Below, one piece after another: positions 23,542 to 33,109 of a stretch of DNA of 64,000 bases (position 1 is the first letter of the stretch; every line of letters starts with the position of its first letter). The notes under the pieces were generated by a model. The model made no database searches. It was not told the origin of the DNA and was given only the letters and a program-made list of their open reading frames with translations. The DNA comes from Hawksworthiomyces lignivorus (Eukaryota; Ascomycota; Sordariomycetes; Ophiostomatales; Ophiostomataceae): positions 1 to 64,000 of the forward strand of contig NTMA01000138.1 in the NCBI GenBank assembly GCA_002917075.1. Direction: 5' to 3'. The position numbers and the translations under genes were made by a program.

Positions 23542-23855
23542 CTCTCGAGCGTCCATTATTAGGCACAATTGTCTGAGCCAATTAAGAGCAGCCAATTTGT
23601 AAAAAATGCGTGACCAACGCCTTTTTGACCTGTGCCGCAGGGAATCAGCACATGGCTCTTTCCTATGTTGTCGATCACAACTGATATCCCTCATCGGTTT
23701 CTAACGCACCGAGAATCTTGCCATGTTATAACTCGGTACCAGAAACAGCTAGTCATTTAGTGTTGCAGAGGACCACATCAATAAATTTTAAGCGAAAAGT
23801 TGCCTATTTCACACTAGTCTCTAGCCGTCCCTGGCAATTCAACACACGATCCTGG

Positions 23856-23861
23856 CACGTG
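23856..23861. promoter_or_regulatory. CACGTG box between acid phosphatase and multicopper oxidase
   Basis: A single CACGTG, in context GGCACGTGCGG, lies in the 734-bp divergent gap, about 417 bp upstream of the acid phosphatase and about 315 bp upstream of the oxidase. It matches the Pho4/NUC-1 core seen twice at the phytase. Regulation is inferred. Confidence 0.45.
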
Positions 23862-24173
23862 CGGTATTCAATGGAAGGCAAGAGCTCTAAACTCGGACCA
23901 ACCGGATTCTCGGCACCGTTCCAGTGTAGCTAAGCTTTTTTAGTGCCCGGAAGACGGCGCTTCATAGAATTCTCACGCGACTTTGAAAGGGGCTTAGGAG
24001 CGACCGCCAAGAGTTTCTCCACGCCAAGAAAGCTTGTTTCAACGAGATATGTAGCTGCGTTGACCACGGTCAGATTTAACAGAAATCATCTTGTTTTCAC
24101 CTAGCTGCTAAATGAATTTTGATTCACTTCAACACTGATTTTTCTGGACTGGTGCCTTCTCTTCGTCAGATAA

Positions 24174-26260
24174 GTGGACAGGAAGATGGCTTCCGGAGAT
24201 GGTAGTGCTCCAGCCAAAGCGCAGGAGCAAGTCTCATGGGTTAAACGGCATTTTTGTCTCGCAATCGGCTACATAATAACGCCTATTCTTATCGTCCTTG
24301 GGCTCGGGCTTGGACTGGGGCTTGGATTAGGCTTGGAACATCACCATGCGCATTCGTCTTCGGCTAGTTCAGTACCGCTTCCTTCCTCGACGGCCAGCCC
24401 TAACCGCGAGGAGGAATCTTGGAGACTTCCCGCATCAGAATATGTTCTCGATATGGAGAGCTGGAACTACACTGCTACACCTACCACCCGTACCTATAAC
24501 TTCACTCTTTCTGAGATCGATGCATTTCCAGATGGTCAGCTCTCAAAACCCTGTTCCCATTAGATTTATGCTTTGGGATATTGATATGCTACGTTTAGGT
24601 GTTCTCCGCCAAGTCTTGGTCATTAATGGGAAGTATCCGGGGCCATTAATCCGATTAAATCGTGGTGATCAGCTCTTAGTGAACGTTACCAATAATATGA
24701 GTAATGCTACCACACTGCACTGGCATGGTCTTTATCAGAACGGCAGCATATGGATGGATGGCACTGGCGGCATCACGCAGTGCCCAATACCTCCTGGAAA
24801 AAGCTTTCTCTACAATTTCACGGTGCAGAACCAGTTTGGCACATTTTGGTATCATTCTCATGTGGATACTCAGCGCATAGATGGTTTATTTGGTGCTCTG
24901 ATAGTGCATGCTCCTGAAGAGCTCGATTACCAGAGACGTTATGAGTACACACGAGATGAGATTATAATTCTTCAAGATTATTATCACAACATGAGCTCTC
25001 CGCTTGCGGCATCGTATCTAGCTCCAGACAACGAAAACAACGAGCCAGTGCCTGATAACGGCCTAATTCAGGGAACAAATTAGTAAGTACATTGGACAGC
25101 TTATTTGTCTTTCGTCAAGCCGTAACTGGCGAGACGCCTCGTTTCTTTCTTGCTATCTTTTCAAAGTTAAAATTTTGCTCTCAATCATCTAGTGAAGCTA
25201 ACGTCACAGCTTTAATTGCTCATCATATACCATAGATAGCGGTTATACCTGTTACGATAACTCAACAAACGCTATAATTCCCGTGCAGCAAAACCAGAAA
25301 ACTCGTTTTCGCCTGATTAATTCTGGCGCATTTGCAACATTTCAATTCACTATTGACAATCACACTATGAGCGTAATTGAAGGCGACTCGACCATGGTGG
25401 AGCCTTTGAACATAACTTCGCTAAAGATTGCCACAGCGCAAAGATACTCGTTCATCATCAATGCCAATCAAACTGCAGCTAACTACTGGATACGGGCCGA
25501 GATGAACACTGATTGTTTCGCTTATAGCAACCCCGTCTTGGATACAACCATTCTGGCGATCCTCAGCTATAGAAATGACACAACTTTGCCTGGTAATGAC
25601 TCGGTTGGCTGGCCAAACGTCGAGGACCCTCTTTGCGAGGATCTAAATGCAACTCTCCTTGTACCAACAGTTCCCGAGAATGCGCTTCCAGCCGACGAGT
25701 TTTATGTGATCCAATTTGCTTTCCAGATTGGATCATATGCTCTGGATCGTGCCTATATAAATGGCACATCCTGGGTACCAGCTCCATTTCAACCAACCCT
25801 TAATCATGTTGTGGCCAACTTACGAACGGGAAATACATCATACAGCAAATCTGGTGTTGCTCCAAATTATGGTGTCCCAAGTCAATTTATAATTAATGTT
25901 CCAACATACAAAGTCATAGACTTGCTCATTCAAAACTTTGATGATGGGTCGCATCCCTTCCACTTGCATGGGTACGACTTCTGGGTCATGGCCAGTTCCC
26001 AAGATCAATACTTTCCATATGGCACTGGATACTACGAATCAATAAGCACTAGTAATCCCATGCGTAGAGATACAGTGATGGTTGACTCCTATGGTTGGAC
26101 TCTGATACGCATTCGCGCTGATAATCCTGGAGTATGGGCGTTCCATTGTCATATTGCCTGGCACCTTTCTGCTGGGCTATTAATGCAATTCCAAACACGG
26201 GACGATTTAATGAAAGACTTCATTATTCCAAACGACGTTTTAGGGTTATGTAACGCATAG
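24174..26260 (+). CDS. Membrane-anchored multicopper oxidase (laccase/ferroxidase-like)
   Basis: Three exons (24174-24534, 24599-25082, 25240-26260) encode about 621 aa. Residues 1-27 are cytosolic, 28-52 form one transmembrane helix with a glycine-leucine repeat, and the rest should be outside the cell. All four copper-binding segments are visible: HWHG at 161-164, WYHSH near 204-208, HPFHLHG near the C-terminus, and HCHIAWHLSAGL, whose axial position is Leu. This order defines a three-domain cupredoxin oxidase. Substrate could be phenols or Fe(II); no adjacent iron permease is present, so a laccase-like role is slightly favoured. ATG 24186 is an alternative start. The last intron (157 bp) is long for the window and its acceptor is inferred. 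Confidence 0.86.
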
Positions 26261-27287
26261 ATAGCTGAAGATCAAAGTATTCTATTTCACGGTTGTAACT
26301 GGTGTCGTGTGTCGCGATAGACAGATTGCATAACCAACACAGAGTGAAGCAATTTGTACTGTGTAAGAATAGCGATATTTATTTTATTTTATTTTATTTT
26401 TTGTTTTTGATATTGACGGGAAAAGAATCTTGGAAGTAATGAATTATGACTTGGGGGCGATTGTGGCTATTATCTTCTCTACCATTGTCTTCTGCTTGCA
26501 GGCAATTCATCTTTCTTGAATAAGGAGAAGAACTATTCCCAGGCTCGGGTCCATGAAAACAGTTCATAAGAAACCAATCTTAGCGACGACATAGTTTCAG
26601 AGAAGTAGAGGATATCGAGATTATATTGGAAGTTTTTGAATACTATGCTGAATAGCATATCGACGTAGGCCTGTATTGTCACTGGCATGCATTATTTCGA
26701 CACTCAAATAAATTTATATTGCACCGGATGGCTCATATTCTAACACTTCTATGATACAGTTTATAAAGTGGAACGCAGCTAGTGTTCATGCTCCCGTTTT
26801 GCGGGGAGATTCCGTCTGTGTTAGGTAAGTCAATCTGCCCAGAGACCTAACAAATGCGAAAAACATTTTTTAGAGGCAGCAGCTGATCAAACTGGCAACA
26901 CACAGCCCCCCAGGAGATGCCAACACTCTATCCGACATTTTCATATAGTCGAAGTCTAGGCCTAAAATAATCTCTAGATTCAGACTAGACCTCTTCATCA
27001 ACACTTTTGTCTATCACCGGTTTCCCTGGCAGCGCATCAACACACCTATATTACGAGCGATTAAGTTTGAATATCACACGTCACACACTGCCGCAAATAT
27101 CGTTTTATAAATATGCTTCGCAGACTGTTTTGCCCATGCAGAGGGCTGCGGCAACGAAAAGACGATTTATTCCGATGCCACTATGCAGTCTCCACCATCT
27201 GAGTAGGTCGATCTGTGTCTCGGTTCTATAATCTACATTTGTTTTTTTTTTTTTTTTATTTAGATTTTTATTTTTATATATATTCTC
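26261..27287. other. AT-rich intergenic region with TTTTA repeats
   Basis: No supported gene in about 1 kb. A short TTTTA microsatellite is present at about 26378-26402, and a T-rich tract at about 27241-27257 lies directly before the next gene. One 74-residue open frame (27007-27231) has no family signature. Confidence 0.4.
26378..26402 (+). repeat. TTTTA microsatellite
   Basis: About five consecutive TTTTA units in the 3' flank of the multicopper oxidase gene. Confidence 0.6.
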
Positions 27288-28271
27288 ATGCTGACTTATC
27301 AAGGTGACTTCCAACCAACAAGTTCGTTGGCAAGGAACAAAGCAAAAGAAGCCCTCAATCTCTACGGGTGTGTGGTCACGCGAGATGCCATTCGTTCAAC
27401 ATGGATTTGACATGCCACTTTGCGCAAATGTTGCGACGATATTAAATAAATCTGGCGTAGAGAATATACTATGGGACTCACATCTCATGGCTGTGTATAC
27501 TGTACCTGTTGTTCTCCTGGTATGATCTGATCTTTTTCTTCGCGCCCCCCTATATAGGAGATCTTAACATAGCTGACAGTCTCTTTTAAGGAACTCGGTT
27601 TCGCAGTATCCAACAACCAACTTGAAACAGCTGTTTATACCCTGGAAGGAACTGGCCTCCCACGATGTCGATCCAAACTCTACACTTTAAATATCAAACG
27701 AAAAAGCCAATGGCAAGAGTCGTTTGCTAACCCACCTGTGCATTTCCACCTAGACTTTCCTAAGAATATCCTTTTTTTAGGAGACGATGGGGATACCCTA
27801 CAGCTCTTTACCGTGGAAGATGTTTTATGGGAACTGCCCGGCATCGGGCAGGGGGTCGACTTTGTCGATGGCCCGAACAAAAACATTATATTTGCCAACG
27901 ATGCTAGTCTGCGCGTCGGGTCGGAGCTGGAGGGATGGGGCCGCTTTCTGGATTCTTTCTCTAACGTCCGCGTACCGACGTGGCAACGGTATGTCGAGGC
28001 GCTGATTCTCCTCGCATTGAGTTCTGCACACGGTTCTTATTCGAGGCTGGCCTGGCTCGGGGAGTTAATGTATCTGGCAAAATTGGGGGATCCTCATCAA
28101 CTCTGCCATCCAGCATTCACCCGATTCTTGGTGGATATACATAATAGTCGAGCTACCTTTAGGACTATATTAGCGGAAGCTGTAGATGCCCTCGGTCCAA
28201 GACTGCATGCACCACGGCCAGACCTTATACCAGAACGACGAGGGTTTTTGCTGGGAGAGAAAACCAACTAG
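27288..28271 (+). pseudogene. Uncharacterised protein gene with frameshifts
   Basis: I do not recognise the family. ATG 27288 opens a frame that looks coding (ARNKAKEALNLYGCVVTRDAIRSTW) but meets TGA near 27414. The following protein-like piece (TCHFAQMLRRY) is in a second frame, and a third frame carries SGVENILWDSHLMAVYTVPVVLL into an intron (27520-27590). Exon 2, 27591-28271, is open for 226 codons with even composition (LDFPKNILFLGDDGDTLQLFTVEDVLW, then WQRYVEALILLALS) and ends in TAG. At least two frame changes are needed between 27400 and 27460. Either a decaying gene or an extra unmodelled intron; exon 2 alone looks well preserved. Adjacent to the repeat island. Confidence 0.5.
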
Positions 28272-28614
28272 TATAGAATACAGGAATATTGGATATAGAA
28301 TACTGTTAAAGTATATAAGTACCAATTACAGTGTCGCTTGTATGAGCGGCCGCTCCGTCCTTTTTAACACATACTTTTCTGTCAGGGTGATTACAAGTAT
28401 TGGTAACGTAGTACCTTAGCTAGGTAGAGGATAGCACTGTAACAAATATCACAGGATAACAAAAGTACATAAGAGGTAAGACACAAATGGATTCTTGTCT
28501 TTTCATTAAGAGGGGGAGTGGGAGATGGCTAGTATATGTGACAACTAGTAAGCGGTGCCGGGGAGGGGTTCCGTTACACCTGGTCAAGCGGATAAGGGCA
28601 TTCATAGCGCCACC

Positions 28615-28655
28615 GGGTTCCCCTCGGGGCCCCCGGGGGGCCCCGAGGGGAACCC
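28615..28655. repeat. Perfect 20-bp inverted repeat (GC palindrome)
   Basis: The arm at 28615-28634 is exactly complementary to 28636-28655, with a single G between them. The arms consist of GGGTT, CCCCTC, GGGG and CCCCC blocks. In single-stranded DNA or RNA this would form a very stable hairpin. Nearby sequence also contains short CGTACGCC/GGCGTACG-like inverted words. It is not followed by a T run, so it is not a simple terminator. Confidence 0.85.
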
Positions 28656-28841
28656 ACGGGGTGCGCCATAACTAAGCCAATTAGCCTCTACGACCCCGTA
28701 CGCCGTACGCCCCTTACAGAGCGCCGTACGGGAGCCCCAGGGGTGCTTCCGACAGGGCAGGCCCGCTGGTCCTTGACAAATAACCTATACTTAGGTGGTG
28801 CTCGCGAAGAGATGGCGACTTGAGTGGGGCACGGCACGAGT

Positions 28842-29018
28842 AAATCCTAGGTATAAATAATTCCTGAGAATTTATTCAACAGAACTACTGCAGCCTACGA
28901 GGAGGTAAAAAATTTTTCAGTTGCTCCCATTCTAGGATTTTTTTCAGCGGAAACCTTTTGGCACAGGTATAATCAAATCCTAGGAATTCGTTCAGCGGAA
29001 CTATTTTAGCCTATGTTG
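28842..29018. repeat. Three degenerate direct repeats
   Basis: Related units start near 28842, 28931 and 28975. They share CTAGGA or CCTAGG, a T-rich spacer, then TTCA(G/A)C(G/A)GAAC and a later AGCCTA. Spacing is irregular, and no terminal repeats or coding region were found. Confidence 0.4.
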
Positions 29019-29284
29019 TGATGGTCTCGCGGCAAAGGCAACGTGCAGGCCGATCAGTTTGATTTTCGCCTCCTTTGTGTTACAAGATGACTTCCAGGTA
29101 GAAGTATCCTTGCTAAGTTGATCAGGCTTAGTAGGTTTATGTTCTAAAGAATAGAGCGTGCGTATCGCTGTGTCTACATTTGAGCACATGTATAGTAGCG
29201 TGTGTAGGGGCGTACTAGCGGTAACGACTGATCGTTAGCCCAAACTATGTATCTATCTAGGTAGGGAACGTGGTGTTATACAGA

Positions 29285-29365
29285 GGTTCGAACATCATTC
29301 GAACATCATTTATAAACATCATTCTATAAATGAAGTTCCTAGTGAGCATCATTCCTACATCATTT
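29285..29365 (+). repeat. ACATCATT short tandem repeat block
   Basis: The octamer ACATCATT occurs four times within about 80 bp, plus one GCATCATT variant. The first copies are 11 bp apart (CGAACATCATT) and later ones are more diverged. Confidence 0.6.
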
Positions 29366-29569
29366 AGTAACCTTATTTTAGGAATGGGGTTGCTTCCTGC
29401 TTACGTAAATATTCCTCCGATCCTTTAATGACTTGGTTTCACAGACAGAGTAGTTCTTGTGGGAGTACTCTCCGAGACCTAGAAATGGGAACCTGTATTG
29501 TTAGTTGTAGAACGCTGCATAGCTGCCGTTAAGGCGGCTGGGACAGTCTATGAATTAATAAATAAACAG

Positions 29570-29761
29570 CATGGTTGGTACGTAAGACTGGATAGTACAA
29601 TAGTGGTTGGTATATAAAAATGGCTGGTATAAAAGTGGCTAGTATATAGAAATGGCTAACACATAAAAGTGGCTAGTATTTTTTTGTGTTAGTCACTTTT
29701 TTGTACTAGCCACCGCTATGTCCTAGGACACAGCAGTGGCCAGCACATAAAAGTGGCCAGC
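29570..29761. repeat. GTGGCTAGTATA minisatellite with inverted copies
   Basis: A unit of about 15-17 bp based on AAAGTGGCTAGTATA recurs with variation (GTGGTTGGTATA, ATGGCTGGTATA, GTGGCTAGTATA, GTGGCCAGCACA). A copy in inverted orientation (GTACTAGCCAC, near 29705-29715) faces GTGGCTAGTA, so the transcript or single strand can fold back. Confidence 0.6.
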
Positions 29762-29794
29762 TACCGCGATTTTCCCAACCCCAATGCAAAGTGT

Positions 29795-30376
29795 TCATTC
29801 GTTGACAGTAGCCGCGTCCGTCTCTCCGTCTTCCTCTGGCGTGTCGGCTGCATTGGAGCAGGGCACTCGGTGGCACTGACCGTCTTCACCGACGACTGGT
29901 ATTCGACAATCGTTCTCGATCCTAGCGAGCCTGCAAGTCTCACAGTGGTCGTAGTTCACCAACCGATCACCGGCGGGCTTAGGTTCAGGAAGCTTAAGCT
30001 CCGGGTTCCACCTGTTCATCGTGCTCGCAAAGAACACTGTAGCATAGGCGGGATCGAATACAAAGATTGTTTCATCGGTCACACTGTTTCTCCTTTCCGC
30101 CGTGGCCGTAATGTCGTCGATAAAAGTGTACTCGCCTGGCTTTGGCACACATGCCGCCTCGATTTGTTCCTTTATGTGCATGGCAGTCTCGGGATCAAGC
30201 CGGGTATCGATAAAGTATAACTCGCGTCGGCCCGCCGTTGTTACGTACGGAGTGTCCGACGTCACAATCTGGGAGCCGAGCCGCGTTTCAACGAACGTCG
30301 GCACGTAGCTGTTGTCCCGATACTTCTCTTGGTATGTTGACGAACCTTTGAGTGGACGGAACGGGTTTACAGACAT
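29795..30376 (-). CDS. Hypothetical protein (orphan, 193 aa)
   Basis: A single uninterrupted frame of 193 codons. I do not recognise it. The protein is soluble, with no signal peptide or membrane segment. The N-terminus is polar (VNPFRPLKGSSTYQ). The centre has FIDTRLDPETAMHIKEQIEAAC and TFIDDITATAERRNS, then FVFDPAYATVFFASTMNRW. The C-terminal third has four cysteines, two as CETC, and an acidic tail (TPEEDGETD). Composition is even and more GC-rich than the AT-rich repeats around it, which supports real coding. It lies between minisatellites and a transposase relic, so it could belong to a mobile element or be a lineage-specific gene. Function unknown. Confidence 0.5.
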   Translation of the reverse strand: MSVNPFRPLKGSSTYQEKYRDNSYVPTFVETRLGSQIVTSDTPYVTTAGRRELYFIDTRLDPETAMHIKEQIEAACVPKPGEYTFIDDITATAERRNSVTDETIFVFDPAYATVFFASTMNRWNPELKLPEPKPAGDRLVNYDHCETCRLARIENDCRIPVVGEDGQCHRVPCSNAADTPEEDGETDAATVNE

Positions 30377-31204
30377 TGTAGTAACAAAACGAACTATTCA
30401 AAGTGTACGTAATGATAAAGAACTAAATTTATAACTTTATTAGAACATGTTAAGTTCTTAGTGGCTGGTGGCGCAGGGTCATATTCGGCGAGAAGGAGTG
30501 TGTTTAGAGAAACGCCTTAAACATACCTCAAGAGCAGATGTAGTCCAATCGAGAGAATCAAGGACGAAGAAAATTTAAGAGACAGACTGTTGTAAATAAA
30601 CAATCGAACTGTGACGTTTGTAATAAAAAAGAAAAAGGTCGAAGAGTACGTCTCTTCTCGCTTTATATCCATGAGAGATTTGAACCAGGCTTGTTGTTTT
30701 TGTAAGTTCGAGTGTTATACAAAGCATATGCCGTGCTGCAAGGGCATGTTAATGGAAATTATCTTACGGCACAGTTTAGCCGTGGCCATCTATTTTACGG
30801 CACAACTTAGTTGCCTCATCTTGTATAGTAGAGAAAAATACGAAAGTGGTTGTAAATAATATGAGTATTCCTATTTGCACACGTACGTTTTCCTATTTGC
30901 ACATGAATTTTTGAATGCCTTAGGCATCATATTTTTAGACCAATCACACAATGAATACTAGTTCAATTCAGCCAATCAGACAACACATTTTAGTGGGACT
31001 ATTTGATTAAAAAAAATCTGAAAAAAAAAACAAAAAACTGACCGCAACTAAAGTCTAATAGACAACTACACTTATTCTTTGCTATAATATACCACTAACG
31101 ATAGAGCGTCTGCACTAGAAACAGGTAAATTGAGTGGTTTTTGGTGTTAATTCGATGTTATTAGTGTATTGTTTTAAGTAGTTGCTAACAGCTAAAAAGC
31201 CAAA
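30377..31204. other. AT-rich flank of the transposase relic
   Basis: No gene supported. Short duplicated words are visible: TTACGGCACA near 30763 and 30794, and TCCTATTTGCACA near 30868 and 30890. These could be remnants of element ends, but no clear terminal inverted repeat pair was found. Confidence 0.35.
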
Positions 31205-32150
31205 ATGTCGAATGAATTAGATCTATCTTCTGGCAGCTCTTCTGCCCTCCCTACCGCCAACTCTTCTGTCCTCTCTGTCGTCAGTCCTCTTGTCGTCAGC
31301 CCTCTTGTCGCCAGCCCTCCTGCTCTCTCTACTGTTGATTTTCACCGACCGCCCGTCAATCATCGTCTTATTGTTGGACCTTTATACGATACTTTAGAAG
31401 AGATTGAGTCTGATTTGAAGTTGTGGGCTAAAACAATAGTTTCGTAATTTCAAAATCTCGATCTAATGACAGAGTCAATGGTATACCAACACGGATCATT
31501 TATATTTACGCAAAAGGCAAAATCAGGCCGTCTGTTCAACAAAATCGACATACATCTACACAAAAAGTAAATTGCGAATGGTCTGCTACTGTCACCACTT
31601 TAGCAAGAGATGATCGTCTTTGGCGTCTCACGATATCTAATAACAACTTTCATACAAATTATGAACCTATCACCAATTTTACTGTACTAACAACATTTCG
31701 TGGTTTTATTGATGAAATGAAGCTATTGATTGAGGCAATGTCAGAAAATCCAACTATTCAACTACGGGATATTGTTATTATACTTCGAAAACAATTTCCG
31801 AATGTTATTTTTATTATCAAGAATATCACCAACTTTCAAGAAAAAATACGAAAAGATGTTTTACAAGGTTATTCGTCTATGTAGTATGTAATTCAACAGT
31901 TACGTGAAAAAAATATATTTCATGTGGTCAAATATAAAAATCACGATAAATCTGGTCCAATTACTGGATTATTTTTTGCTTTCCCATGACAAATAAAAAT
32001 CTAGAGACGATTCTACTAGGTGCTTTCTGTTGATTGTACATATAAGACAAATAAGTTCAAGATGCCATTGTTTACTGGCACAATTGTGAGCAATACTAAT
32101 CAAAGTATACCAATCTTCTATGGTTTCATTGATAATGAAAAGGAAGAAGG
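31205..32150 (+). mobile_element. Mutator-like (MULE) transposase relic
   Basis: The ATG at 31205 opens a Ser/Val/Pro-rich N-terminus, then VDFHRPPVNHRLIVGPLYDTLEEIESDLKLW, after which the frame is broken by several stops (TAA, TAG and TGA). Pieces in the reading frames match fungal MULE transposases: a zinc-finger-like FAR1-type region (VNCEWSAT, then LWRLTISNNNFHTNYEP), then QFPNVIFIIKNITN, and finally the catalytic-domain start SVDCTYKTNKFKMPLFTGTIV, with the DCTYKTNKF motif typical of MULE/Hop elements. The relic stops at 32150, where another element is inserted, and the rest of the transposase was not found beyond it. AT bias and many stops suggest repeat-directed mutation. Confidence 0.75.
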
Positions 32151-32445
32151 TGTAATGGGCCAGGGCCCTAAGGACGGCCCAGGGCGAGCCCAGGGCCAGA
32201 GAGCAGGCCGATGGGATCCAGCGGGGACACCGGGGGAGAGAGAAGTCGGTCGCCCGGTCGACCTACCGGCCCACCGGCCCACTTGCCCCTGATGCTCCTT
32301 ATTTGAACCAGGAGCGAAGCTCCTGGGAGTCGAAGGAGAGTCTTCTTTCTTCTGTGTCTTTAGTCTTTCGTTCAATCAGGCCTATACCATTGCCTCAGGG
32401 CTCTTTTGTGCTCCTTACCAGCAGACCCCTTACACCCATAGTGTC
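32151..32445. mobile_element. Probable solo LTR inserted in the transposase relic
   Basis: A GC-rich block begins TGTAATGGG and near its end has CCCCTTACA, an imperfect inverted pair of the TGT...ACA type. The pentamer GAAGG directly precedes the block (32146-32150) and recurs at 32446-32450, a candidate 5-bp target duplication. If that is right, the element ends 11 bp after the ACA. The interior has no open frame. Size and ends fit a solo LTR of a retrotransposon; the exact 3' border is uncertain. Confidence 0.5.
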
Positions 32446-33109
32446 GAAGGTAAACTATTAAAAATATAAATAAAACCAAGAACTTCTAAAATTATAAACG
32501 ACATAAAAACCTAGCATTTCAAAAAAGAATCTCAAAGGAGACGCCAGATTTATAGAAAATTCCAGGAGCATAAACGTAAGGAGTCAAATACAATGATACC
32601 GTCAAACCGTTAACCCTACAGCAGTTGCTTGGACTAAATTCGAAACCCCTTCCTCCTGCCCCTTATGGTATACAGATGCTCATGTGGCGCAAGCAGACTC
32701 CTTCCTATGCAGAGGTGCTTAGCGCCAGTGCCAGAGGTGTGCAGCGCCTGTGCTTGGCACCCACAGGCGAGCAGGGGGCAGAATGACAAGATTCGTGGTT
32801 TATAACACATTTACGAATGGTGTTCAGCTTCAGAATTCTTAGAAAGTAAGATAAATTAAATGAGAAAACCCAGCTAATAGAGGTAGAATTTAACAGAGGC
32901 TATCTATAGGTAAGAATACAAGACTAAACCTTAGGGATCAGGAATTTAGATTAAGTGCCAACGGGGTTCGGACGCCTTTTATGACGGTATGGATGGAGAC
33001 TCGCTGTCATTGCTCGTGATCCATGCGCTCGTCATTCACGTGCTTCTGCGACTATTCTGCTGCTTCCCTGGCTGTCCTGTCCTGAGTAGTTGTCTCGTAA
33101 CACTAATAT
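32446..33109. other. Intergenic region after the inserted element
   Basis: No gene seen. Around 32690-32790 there is a GC-rich patch with repeated words (GAGGTG, CAGCGCC, GCTTGGCACC) that may be part of another decayed element. The rest is AT-rich. Confidence 0.35.

Larger units (their letters stand above)
28272..29794. other. Repeat-rich intergenic island
   Basis: No supported protein gene. It holds a perfect GC palindrome, degenerate direct repeats, and two minisatellite-like blocks listed separately. Base composition swings from very GC-rich (about 28600-28760) to AT-rich, unlike the flanking genes. Confidence 0.5.

Noticed and set aside
9026..26260. Secondary-metabolite cluster
   Set aside because: AsaB-type and 2-oxoglutarate oxygenases and a regulator are present, but no backbone synthase (PKS, NRPS, terpene) is in the window.
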